The notes under the pieces were generated by a model. That model saw only the letters and a program-made list of their open reading frames with translations. It searched no databases and had not been told where the DNA came from. Both the position numbers and the translations under genes were made by a program. This document shows positions 18,125-25,708 of a stretch of 64,000 nucleotides of DNA, piece after piece (positions within the stretch are counted from its first letter, which is position 1; the number at the start of each line of letters is the position of its first letter). Origin of the DNA: Auritidibacter sp. Marseille-P8566 (GTDB lineage: Bacteria; Actinomycetota; Actinomycetes; Actinomycetales; Microbacteriaceae); NCBI GenBank assembly GCA_945895375.1, contig CAMDEE010000005.1, forward strand, positions 1-64,000. The letters run 5' to 3'.

Positions 18125-18283
18125 AAGTTCTAAAGAACTTAAGAAGAGTGCAACCTGCCGCCCATCGGCAAGGTGCCAAAAGAGAAACAAAGGAACAGGC
18201 CTAGACAAACGTCTAAGCAACTAAAGATGGGGCGTAACTGCCCCGATAGATCAAGCGAATGCTTGAAGAAAGGGGCATTACCC
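18125..18283 (+). promoter_or_regulatory. Structured leader with five successive hairpins upstream of 18284
   Basis: Hairpins in order: AAGTTC/GAACTT (18125-18140), TGCCG/CGGCA (18156-18170), TAGAC/GTCTA (18202-18215), GGGGC/GCCCC (18229-18244), TCAAGC/GCTTGA (18251-18266). The segment 18234-18244 (GTAACTGCCCC) can instead pair with GGGGCATTAC (18272-18281), which includes the Shine-Dalgarno sequence of the next gene. This looks like a two-state translational switch. Confidence 0.4.
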
Positions 18284-18721
18284 ATGTCCGAAGAAAACAA
18301 CGCACCTCAAGAAGCCAGGCACTTACCTGTATTCAATCTAGGGACGCAAGAGCAACTGAACACAGATGCCGGCAAGGCTGATGCCAGCAGGTTCGAGGTT
18401 GAAAAGGTCAAAGTCAAATGTGCCTTCTTTTGGCCAGGACACAACTTCCATTGGATTCCATTGCTGCGATACAGCGAACCACGCATTCCTGTTCAAGCTA
18501 TCTGGCTTGAAGACGGGTCCTTCGAAGTAAAGGTCGAGGGAAGAACAGAGATCTGGTACCACCATGATTCAGCACGACTCAAAGATGCTCTAGCTAAATG
18601 TAGGCCGAGCGATGTCAAGGCAACTCAGGGCCGCTCTTGGTTGTTCATCAACCACGGCACAGGCTCCTATGCGTTCAACTGCGCTAAGAAACCGATTGAA
18701 GCCTGCCAAGGCAGGAACTAA
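18284..18721 (+). CDS. Hypothetical protein
   Basis: 145 aa, not recognised. The ATG at 18284 (MSEENNAPQ) follows AAAGGGG 7 bp upstream and is preferred over an extension to 18173 that would translate a hairpin-rich leader. The C-terminal two thirds is beta-rich with many aromatics (FFWPGHNFHWIPLL, SFEVKVEGRTEIWYHHD) and ends in a stretch with two Cys. It heads a run of three small genes; the next starts 28 bp downstream. Confidence 0.65.
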   Translation: MSEENNAPQEARHLPVFNLGTQEQLNTDAGKADASRFEVEKVKVKCAFFWPGHNFHWIPLLRYSEPRIPVQAIWLEDGSFEVKVEGRTEIWYHHDSARLKDALAKCRPSDVKATQGRSWLFINHGTGSYAFNCAKKPIEACQGRN

Positions 18722-18749
18722 CCAAACCGTCAAAAAAGAAAGAGCAAAC

Positions 18750-19256
18750 ATGTCAGAAGAAACTAAAAACTATTCATACTTGCCAGCAGAGACCAACCTC
18801 GAACAGAGGCTGCGAGATACCAAGGCAGAGCACGACAAAGCTAGCAGTGTCGTAGTTCACTGGGGAATTCAGAGTCGCCAGAACCGCATCAAAGCGCTGC
18901 TTGATGATCAGAAAGAGAATCTTCACTCGCTGATTTCTAGTAGAGCTTGTACCTGTGGACTAGAGCTAAAAGATGATGGAATGACAACCATCCTCGACCT
19001 AGTTCTTTCTAAGTACCACAGAAACCCGAAGACTCTAGAGCGAGACCTAGATCCTCGATTTAGGGGAATGGTGGAAAGAAGATTGTTCTCCATGGGAGGC
19101 CCAAATCCCATAGACGAGAAGTGGAACAACTTTGTCTTGAACTACTTAGGTAAAGAAATACAGAACAGAGTATTTGTTCCTTTAGTTTGGATGCCCCTAA
19201 GAGATATTCCTCACACTCTCTGGCACCAAAGACCAGTACCTCCTAAAGACCAGTAA
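18750..19256 (+). CDS. Hypothetical protein, paralogue of the next gene
   Basis: 168 aa from ATG 18750 (MSEETKNYSY), with GAAAGAG upstream. It belongs to no family I recognise, but shares with the following gene an ordered set of identities: LHSLI, then CTCGL (about residues 70-74), then HRN.KTLE, then P.FRGMV..R. The CTCGL pair of Cys and the following His could make a metal site. The N-terminal third is helical and charged. Head-to-tail arrangement with its paralogue suggests a local duplication. Confidence 0.65.
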   Translation: MSEETKNYSYLPAETNLEQRLRDTKAEHDKASSVVVHWGIQSRQNRIKALLDDQKENLHSLISSRACTCGLELKDDGMTTILDLVLSKYHRNPKTLERDLDPRFRGMVERRLFSMGGPNPIDEKWNNFVLNYLGKEIQNRVFVPLVWMPLRDIPHTLWHQRPVPPKDQ

Positions 19257-19276
19257 CGAAGAACAGACAGGAAGAA

Positions 19277-19702
19277 GTGTCAGTGCCTAAGTGGAGCTAT
19301 GTCAAAGAGTGGGAAAACCCTGAAGAGAAGATCAAGGCAATAGATAAGGAGTATGGGCGGATAACCTCTAGCCCAGTCTTCTTTGGCTACTGGGCTAAAG
19401 TAAGCCTCTTCCGAGTAGCCCTAAAGGACTTCGAGGAAGGCTTACATTCCCTAATCCAGGAGAACACATGTACCTGTGGCCTAAGGATCAACAAGTCAGA
19501 TAACTTCCTAGCCATCATCGAATCTAAACACCACAGAAACCATAAGACCCTAGAACCAGAACCTAACCCTAAGTTCAGAGGCCTAGTAGGTAAAAGAATA
19601 ACCATGCCCCTAATGCCTATGGATTGGCGGCATGAGGTTGATGTGTTGTGGGATCAGATAGCCGCTCAGTACAACGGAATACTGATTGGTTATCGGTCCT
19701 GA
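19277..19702 (+). CDS. Hypothetical protein, paralogue of the preceding gene
   Basis: 141 aa starting with GTG (SVPKWSYVKEW), with AGGAAG just upstream. It repeats the motif series LHSLI, CTCGL, HHRNHKTLE, PKFRGLVGKR of its upstream neighbour with the same spacing, while the ends have diverged. The conserved core of about 60 residues is presumably the functional domain. Codons CCT, CTA and AGA are frequent. Function unknown. Confidence 0.65.
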   Translation: MSVPKWSYVKEWENPEEKIKAIDKEYGRITSSPVFFGYWAKVSLFRVALKDFEEGLHSLIQENTCTCGLRINKSDNFLAIIESKHHRNHKTLEPEPNPKFRGLVGKRITMPLMPMDWRHEVDVLWDQIAAQYNGILIGYRS

Positions 19703-19703
19703 G

Positions 19704-20612
19704 CTAAACAGTTTCAAGGAATGACGCATATTGAATTTCAAGAAAACCTGGGTTTGGATAATCTGATTTAGCCTGCGGTAAATGCAGCGCCACCCCATGC
19801 ATTTCTTGGATGCCATGCTTTAGCATGGGCCCATCTATCTCTTTCAAGATTGGGGAGGAAACCTGAACTTTATAATCTGGGGTTATTCCGATTATCTTTT
19901 TATCGTAAGCAGCGTGATGAATTTTACAAAGAGCCAAACCGTTAGAGACTACTGGACGACCTAGCTCATGGCTGTCCGGGAGAATATGAGCGGCGTCAAG
20001 CAAGTTAGTGTGCTGCAGTCTACAAATTGCACATTGCTCTGAATAAGCCTTGATAACCCTGGACCTGAAAGCAGGTTGGTGCACTCTTCTCTTTGTTTGC
20101 TGAAGGGCGTATTTCTTTTGGATTTCTGAAACGGGGAAGGAATTTATGGACTCGTCAAATACTCGATCCGAGTCATCGGTGTTGCGAAAGTCTAGAACGA
20201 ATTTCTTAGTAACAACGTCATCACCTAAAACAATGACATTCACGTATGGCCAATAAAATCCTTTTGATGTCTCCAACAGATAGACAATCGGGGTATGTCT
20301 TTGGTGCGCCAATCTAAGTTTTGTGTTTCCGTAACCATCTCCAGTGGCTTGGTAGTCATAAAGAATCATGCCCTCTAATGTTTCATTATCTTCATACTTA
20401 CTATTCAAAGTGGACACAACGCTCAATGTTTCACTAAAGAGCTGTGGGTTATGAATGCCTTTGTATCTGTCTAAGAGTGGAATATGTTTACCTAGAAAGT
20501 GGTAATCATTCAGCAAGCTTTCTTTAGTAATGCCCGCATGCTGGTCCCGTGTCATTTCGAGCCAATGGAAGATATCCAGACGAATTAGCGCTTGCTCTTC
20601 TGTGGTGTACAT
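19704..20612 (-). CDS. HNH endonuclease (putative restriction enzyme)
   Basis: 302 aa. The C-terminal half carries an HNH_2-type nuclease: CAICRLQHTNLLDAAHILPDS (two-Cys pair and catalytic His), NGLALCKIHHAAYDKKIIGI (Asn and second His). The N-terminal half (about 1-160) contains a beta-rich module with GMILYDYQATGDGYGNTKL that resembles PUA/SRA-like DNA-reading domains fused to HNH in modification-dependent nucleases. That assignment is tentative. It lies immediately beside the restriction-modification locus, on the opposite strand, and its 3' end nearly touches the plus-strand small gene. Confidence 0.82.
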   Translation of the reverse strand: MYTTEEQALIRLDIFHWLEMTRDQHAGITKESLLNDYHFLGKHIPLLDRYKGIHNPQLFSETLSVVSTLNSKYEDNETLEGMILYDYQATGDGYGNTKLRLAHQRHTPIVYLLETSKGFYWPYVNVIVLGDDVVTKKFVLDFRNTDDSDRVFDESINSFPVSEIQKKYALQQTKRRVHQPAFRSRVIKAYSEQCAICRLQHTNLLDAAHILPDSHELGRPVVSNGLALCKIHHAAYDKKIIGITPDYKVQVSSPILKEIDGPMLKHGIQEMHGVALHLPQAKSDYPNPGFLEIQYASFLETV

Positions 20613-20973
20613 GGGAAAAGCCTAAATGATCATCCTGCAGTTGTGATTCCTCAGAGGCCAGGAAAAGATTCTCTTTTGGTTTACCTAGACCGGAAAGTAG
20701 TTCGACTGTTACCGATTTTGTAAGCTAAGGGCAAAATATTGACTATCTTCAAGGAAAGCGCGCATTTTCGGCGGATACTCACATAGCCCGCCAATTGATT
20801 CGGACAGCTTTCTAGTTGGTGCTCGTACCCAAATGCCTGATCTTAGGCCTAAGGAGTTGGCTGAATAGCGCACATTAGCGTTACACTACTGTTGTACTGT
20901 TCCTGTACAGGGAATTTCACCATTGCAACGAGCAAGTTTGTGAGACCTTTTACAGAAAGGGAGTTTGTAGCCT
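20613..20973. promoter_or_regulatory. 361-bp divergent intergenic region with CCTGTACAGG palindrome
   Basis: This gene-free stretch separates the minus-strand HNH gene from the plus-strand restriction genes. It contains a 10-bp perfect palindrome CCTGTACAGG (20902-20911), 63 bp before the first restriction gene, with a nearby partial copy (TGTACTG, 20894-20900). It could be an operator. No separate controller gene was found. No RNA gene is apparent here. Confidence 0.4.
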
Positions 20974-22038
20974 ATGCCTGTTTTGCGCTTCCCAAATTCA
21001 CAATCTGATTTAGACAGATTAGTGAGACAAATGACTCTAGTCGCAGAGAAATTTCCAAATGCTTCAGACTCTTTCTCTTTGGATGACATCAGGGACGTGC
21101 TCGCAAGTCAAAGTCAAATTTCTAGCAGCGGAGCGTCAGGTGCTCTTGCTGTGTCGAGATCTACGAGAGAAGATCGCTCAAGAGATCCTCTTTACAATCA
21201 AGTTAAAATGATGTCCGAAATTTACCGTATGTTCGGCTGGATGCGCAGCACTACAGGAAATCGCCTGGACTTTAGGATGACTCATTTAGGTCTAACGATA
21301 GCTCTTGATTCTTCAAGCATGGGAATAGAATGTCGTAACGGCTTGATTCGTGAGTCGATTCTCGGTGTGGTGTTCCCCAACGAAACGACGACAAACGTAG
21401 GGGTGTTCAATCAAAGGCCCTTCTCCTGGCTTCTTCGCCTCTCTAGAAAACTAGACGGATTTATTACTCGCGACGAAATCATCGTGGGCTTACTTGGTAC
21501 GATCGATGACTTGGTACCCGGGGAAATAGAATCCGTTACAACTAGATTGGAATCGGCTAGAAAAAGAGGAAACACTGCCGCCCTAGTGGAGCAGCTAGCC
21601 AACACGAACAAGATTCAAGTCAACACACTTCAGAATTACACTCGATTACCAATTGGGATTTTGAGCTCCGAGCTAACTGGTTGGGCATCCCCTTCGACAA
21701 GAAATTTTGAGGGATTCAAATCTCCAGTCCGCGGCTTCGAGCTAACTGCCTACGGAAAGGCGGTAACTGATGACCTAGAAAACAGCTTTGACCTCAGGCT
21801 TGCCGGCGTTCGTTCGCTGTCGGATGATGAAAGGGCACTTCTGGCAGACTTCGCTTTCTACAGTATGTTGGAAAATGCCGGAGTGCCAAATGAAGTAATT
21901 AAAGATGACATAGAGAGATTACGTTTTGGAGGGCACAGGATATTGACGGCTCTCGGATTCACAACAGGCCAAAAACTGCTCTTCAGTCCTGAGCTGCAGG
22001 AAACAGATTTAATTTTGGCTAAATTGGGTGAGGAATAA
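20974..22038 (+). CDS. Putative DNA-recognition subunit of a restriction system
   Basis: 354 aa, not assigned to a named family with certainty. Sequence such as MMSEIYRMFGWMRSTTGN.LDFRMTHLG (about 79-107) and RPFSWLLRLSRKLDGFITRDEIIVGLLG (about 139-166) has the pattern of winged-helix recognition domains in type IIS enzymes (AlwI-like). I see no PD-(D/E)XK site in it. It is followed 3 bp later by a nuclease gene with a TTG start, so the three plus-strand genes form one operon. Role as target-recognition component is inferred from context. Confidence 0.6.
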   Translation: MPVLRFPNSQSDLDRLVRQMTLVAEKFPNASDSFSLDDIRDVLASQSQISSSGASGALAVSRSTREDRSRDPLYNQVKMMSEIYRMFGWMRSTTGNRLDFRMTHLGLTIALDSSSMGIECRNGLIRESILGVVFPNETTTNVGVFNQRPFSWLLRLSRKLDGFITRDEIIVGLLGTIDDLVPGEIESVTTRLESARKRGNTAALVEQLANTNKIQVNTLQNYTRLPIGILSSELTGWASPSTRNFEGFKSPVRGFELTAYGKAVTDDLENSFDLRLAGVRSLSDDERALLADFAFYSMLENAGVPNEVIKDDIERLRFGGHRILTALGFTTGQKLLFSPELQETDLILAKLGEE

Positions 22039-22041
22039 GAA

Positions 22042-22971
22042 TTGCGAAGGGTTCAGCACAAAAACAATTCTCAGGTGATTCAAATATTCCCAACTGTTAG
22101 CAAAGTGCGCCGCAATATCGGCAACTTCCGAGGGTTGCTTCTTGATGATGCAGGAACAATCGTGGCCGAGTCAAAATGCATAAGCTGTGTTACCACGCCT
22201 TGCATGAAGCAAGATCTAGGAAACAGGATTGTCGAATCATGTCCAGTGCAAGCAATCGCGATTAATCCGAACACAGGAAAGATTCAGATAAGTGAAGATT
22301 GCATCTCTTGTGGCTTATGCGCATTGCGTTGCCCGGTCGGAGCTATCGAATGGACGGCTGATAAACCGGCTCTTGTGCATTCTGATCATGACATTTCTAA
22401 CATGTCTGTCGTTAAGCCTGACATTCAAATGGATTGGTTGTCAAATCTGCGGCATAGCCAGACGGCTTCTCTCGATTCAATCCAAGAGGTTGCGAGAATC
22501 ATTACAGATAACTTAAAACGCGAGAAGGCGTCAGTGATATATCCGCTAGTCGCAAGTTATCTTCAAGTCCTTGGGTTTTCTGCGACCGCATCCAACATGG
22601 GTGACACTAGCTCACGTGCTGACGTAACAATCAAAACTGCTCAGGGAACCGTTCCAATTGAAGTAAAATCTTACACGGAAGTGGAGTTCATTAATTTGAA
22701 GTCAGTGCAACAAGCATTCGAGAACAAGTTACTGACTGCCCGCCAGGATCAGGTTAGCAAGTTGAACACTTTGTCCTCTTTAGCAATTGCTTTCAGCTAT
22801 CCAAGTGACAGGTCAAGGCTAGACCAACTAATTGAGGATGTGGATGGGGCCTTCGGTATACGAATAGGAATTATTTCTCTACCGAGACTCCTTGAAACTG
22901 TTATTGGTGTGTCATGCGGAAAGCTTGATTTCGACAAAAATAGCATCCTTGGCCTAAAGGGGCTGTTTTGA
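22042..22971 (+). CDS. 2[4Fe-4S] ferredoxin domain fused to PD-(D/E)XK restriction nuclease
   Basis: 309 aa. Residues 40-105 form a bacterial-type ferredoxin with eight Cys in two sets: C46, C49, C54, C67-Pro and C87, C90, C93, C97-Pro (the second is classic CxxCxxCxxxCP). Residues about 140-290 look like a restriction nuclease: helix IYPLVASYLQVLGF (166-179), then Asp194 in RADVTI, a 12-residue gap and E207-V-K209, i.e. D-x12-ExK, then a QQAF helix. TTG start with GAGGAA upstream. Overlaps the next gene by 4 bases. Two methyltransferases lie on the opposite strand. This fusion is not one I know from described restriction enzymes. Confidence 0.75.
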   Translation: MRRVQHKNNSQVIQIFPTVSKVRRNIGNFRGLLLDDAGTIVAESKCISCVTTPCMKQDLGNRIVESCPVQAIAINPNTGKIQISEDCISCGLCALRCPVGAIEWTADKPALVHSDHDISNMSVVKPDIQMDWLSNLRHSQTASLDSIQEVARIITDNLKREKASVIYPLVASYLQVLGFSATASNMGDTSSRADVTIKTAQGTVPIEVKSYTEVEFINLKSVQQAFENKLLTARQDQVSKLNTLSSLAIAFSYPSDRSRLDQLIEDVDGAFGIRIGIISLPRLLETVIGVSCGKLDFDKNSILGLKGLF

Positions 22972-23984
22972 AGAGGCCAAAAATTACTCCGCAGCAAACC
23001 AGGATGATCAGACCTTTAGGTGGACTTCCGACGGAATCCTTGAATGTCATTGATGTCGCTGGCTCACCGAATGCCAGTGCATGTTGGAGATGCTCAGACA
23101 CCCCTTGCCAGGCACTGGGGCGAGAACAGTTAGTGGTTCCCAACTTGCAAGAAATCGGCAGCATTTTGTCCAAGGATTCAATCTGCCCTGTCGATGCTCT
23201 ACAAGTCGGAGAAGATGGTGACATTCAAATCGACGCTGCGAGCTGCATTGGATGCGGGCTCTGCCTAATCAATTGTCCAGTTGGAGCTATCTACCTCGAG
23301 TCGAGCACAGGCGTTGCAAAAGTTGTTGTTCAGAGCCAAATCGGGCAACAATCAGACTCGGGTATTTTTGAACTGAGAAAACAATGGGCCAAATCCCTCA
23401 ATTACAAGATGCCAACCAACGATCAGATAATAATGCAATTGGACAAGATTCAAAAGAAGCTGTTCGAGGCGAAAACACCTAGCACTAACTTAAATGTAAG
23501 ACTTTTAGTGCGAAATTCCTTTATCTCACTGGGAGCGAAGACTGCGCTCCGTGCGCAAGGCGCTAATTCTCTTCTCTCAGAAATAGTGGGCGAAGAACAC
23601 GGACGAGTGTTTTTGGTGGAAGTAGAAACTAATGATGATACTTTGGACGCATTCCGCAGATTAATTTCCTCGGCGGCCAGGGCGATTAACTCTCTTGAAG
23701 TAGATCGCGAGAAACTGCATTTGGTCATGGTGGTCCCACAACTTCCCAATAAGCGCGTGGATTTCTATCGTCTTGCAAAGGACGCCAGATTGTTTCTCGG
23801 CTTGCGTGTCATTGTGTTGCCTATCTCAGCACTAGTAGCGGCGATTATTTTGCGAAGAAAAAACTTCTACGAGACTTTTAAGGACTTTACGCCAGAAGAA
23901 GGCAATGAGTCTTTGAGCGAGGTAGCAGAAATAGCTTTCGGGTTTAGGTTTGACGAAAGCTCAGGACTCAGCCCTTCAAAATAG
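22968..23984 (+). CDS. Second ferredoxin-nuclease-like protein with altered active site
   Basis: 338 aa and a diverged paralogue of the preceding protein. The ferredoxin part has C39, C42, C47, C73-Pro and C93, C96, C99, C103-Pro. The C-terminal domain aligns by pattern, but where the neighbour has D194, E207, K209 this one has E205, E218, E220 (E-x12-ExE), so catalysis may be lost or altered. Later LVMVVPQ and LRVIVLPISAL strands match the neighbour's LAIAFSYP and IRIGIISLPRL. TTG start at 22968, coupled to the previous stop. Probably forms a heterodimer with it. Its 3' end overlaps the convergent methyltransferase by 17 bp. Confidence 0.7.
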   Translation: MKRPKITPQQTRMIRPLGGLPTESLNVIDVAGSPNASACWRCSDTPCQALGREQLVVPNLQEIGSILSKDSICPVDALQVGEDGDIQIDAASCIGCGLCLINCPVGAIYLESSTGVAKVVVQSQIGQQSDSGIFELRKQWAKSLNYKMPTNDQIIMQLDKIQKKLFEAKTPSTNLNVRLLVRNSFISLGAKTALRAQGANSLLSEIVGEEHGRVFLVEVETNDDTLDAFRRLISSAARAINSLEVDREKLHLVMVVPQLPNKRVDFYRLAKDARLFLGLRVIVLPISALVAAIILRRKNFYETFKDFTPEEGNESLSEVAEIAFGFRFDESSGLSPSK

Positions 23985-24747
23985 CAAGATCCTTCAAGGC
24001 GTCATTTACGCGCTTGTTTCCGAGTTCAACATACTCAGGATTTAGCTCGCAGGCCAAGAAAAAGCGTTCGTTAATAGACGCCGCCACGCATTCAGAGCCA
24101 CTTCCAGCAAAGGGCACTAGGACAGTTGCCCCTATTTCTGAGAAGTGCTTTATCAGTCTTTCGCTAATTGACATAGGCTTTTGCGTTGGATGGTTTACCT
24201 TTTCTCCTGCAAATCTTTTACCTGCCAGCGTTGGAAAACTCCACACATCCCCCGCAATTCGCCCATTTGGATTTGGAATCCATTCTTTTCCGTTTTTGAT
24301 AATTTTATTCCTTAGCCGCTCTGTGCTTTTATAAGGTTCCCTAATTTCTTCAAAGTAGTAGTCGTTTGTCTTGGAAAACCAAAGTAGCGGCTCATAGTGT
24401 GTCGCCATGTTTCGCTTGTATGTAGAAAACCCATTCTCATAATGCCAAATCACTTGTCGTCTATAGTGCATTCCCATCTTGTAAAGCTCTACTTGGATAA
24501 AGCACAAGTAATGATGGATTCCGTAAACAAATAGATTTCCATCTGGCCTTAGCACTCTTTGGCACTCTTGGAGCCATTCAGCGCACCAAGGTAACCACTC
24601 ATTGTCGTTGATCCATTCCTTGTGGTTACCAAATTTAGGCCCTAAATTATAAGGTGGGTCCGCAATAATCAATTGAACGGAATTATCAGGAACTAACCTT
24701 AGGTAATCTAAAACGTCTGACTGGGCTATGTGATTAAGATTCAACAT
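23968..24747 (-). CDS. DNA amino-methyltransferase, beta class (DPPY then FxGxG)
   Basis: 259 aa. Catalytic motif IV is DPPYNLG (30-36) near the N-terminus, and the AdoMet-binding motif I FAGSGSE (213-219) is near the C-terminus, the beta-class order used by N6-adenine and N4-cytosine enzymes. NHPTQKP precedes motif I, as usual. The ATG at 24747 lies inside the end of the upstream methyltransferase gene (14-bp overlap). It converges on the Fe-S nuclease genes and is the likely protective partner for one strand of an asymmetric site. Confidence 0.9.
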   Translation of the reverse strand: MLNLNHIAQSDVLDYLRLVPDNSVQLIIADPPYNLGPKFGNHKEWINDNEWLPWCAEWLQECQRVLRPDGNLFVYGIHHYLCFIQVELYKMGMHYRRQVIWHYENGFSTYKRNMATHYEPLLWFSKTNDYYFEEIREPYKSTERLRNKIIKNGKEWIPNPNGRIAGDVWSFPTLAGKRFAGEKVNHPTQKPMSISERLIKHFSEIGATVLVPFAGSGSECVAASINERFFLACELNPEYVELGNKRVNDALKDLAILKG

Positions 24748-25606
24748 TTTCGGCTAGCTTCTTGTTGTTCTGTAGAATGAGAATGTACTGATGATGAATG
24801 TTCGGAACGTACGAAGTCGGATAGCCATATGGAAAAATCCGTTTGTGCGTTTGATGCAAAATTGTGATGCCCTTAAGAATCCACGCCTCATCTTCCATTA
24901 GTCGGGCTATGTCGGAATGAAACATCCGTAGTCTAGGGCCTTCGCGGAAATCGCTCACCACGATAGCTGCATGTTTCTTGTGTTTAAGAACTCTTTGGCA
25001 ATCCCTAATAATAGACATTAGGGCATCAAGAAACGCCTCATAATCATCTATGTTTCCTAGATCTAGAGAATCATCTTGTGAATATCGAGTAGCCAGACCT
25101 TTGCTCTCGCGTTCTTGTTTCGCTTTGTGATCTTTCTTGTGAAGGATGTTCCAGTAGGGAGGGCTTGTCACAATCAAATCAACACTATTTTCGTCCAACG
25201 TTTGCAGAATGTTCCGTGAGTCACCTTGTAAAACAGTCTGGTTGGTTGAACCAAGTAGGTCTTCATCTATTTCCTTTTCAAGTCGCTCAGTGGAAAGTCG
25301 TGCAAACTCTTCGCTTAGCTCAATTCCAATACCGTTGCGACCTTCAGTGGCCGCAGCCTTTAAAGTTGATCCAATTCCCAAGAATGGGTCCAGGACTGTG
25401 TCGCCGGGCTTGGAGAAAAACCTCACAAGCCGCGCAACATCTGTATAAGAATATGGTGCAGGATGCAAACGCTCGAAATAAGTGTCGGGATGATTCGCCC
25501 CTAAACCTTTTTGCCTCCAGACGCTAATTGTTTCCTGTATCCATTCCTTCGCTGTCAAGGCGTTTAAAGTATTTCTTGGGCTCACTTGAGCCTTCTCGTC
25601 GTCCAA
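24734..25606 (-). CDS. DNA amino-methyltransferase, FxGxG then TSPPYW order
   Basis: 290 aa. Motif I DPFLGIGST (73-81) comes first, then GIELSEEF, then catalytic TSPPYW (147-152), which is typical of N4-cytosine or N6-adenine enzymes. An HP.PYSYTD segment (48-56) precedes motif I. The start is TTG at 25606 with AAAGGATG upstream. The motif order differs from the downstream partner, so the two are not a recent duplication. They probably modify the two strands of a non-palindromic target. Confidence 0.88.
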   Translation of the reverse strand: MDDEKAQVSPRNTLNALTAKEWIQETISVWRQKGLGANHPDTYFERLHPAPYSYTDVARLVRFFSKPGDTVLDPFLGIGSTLKAAATEGRNGIGIELSEEFARLSTERLEKEIDEDLLGSTNQTVLQGDSRNILQTLDENSVDLIVTSPPYWNILHKKDHKAKQERESKGLATRYSQDDSLDLGNIDDYEAFLDALMSIIRDCQRVLKHKKHAAIVVSDFREGPRLRMFHSDIARLMEDEAWILKGITILHQTHKRIFPYGYPTSYVPNIHHQYILILQNNKKLAENVES

Positions 25607-25708
25607 AATTCATCCTTTCGATACTTTCTAACCATATACGAGACATGAGACACCAATTCACAAGCCACGGCTGCCAACAGAAAGCTAAGGGAAATAATTT
25701 CTGGTGGC

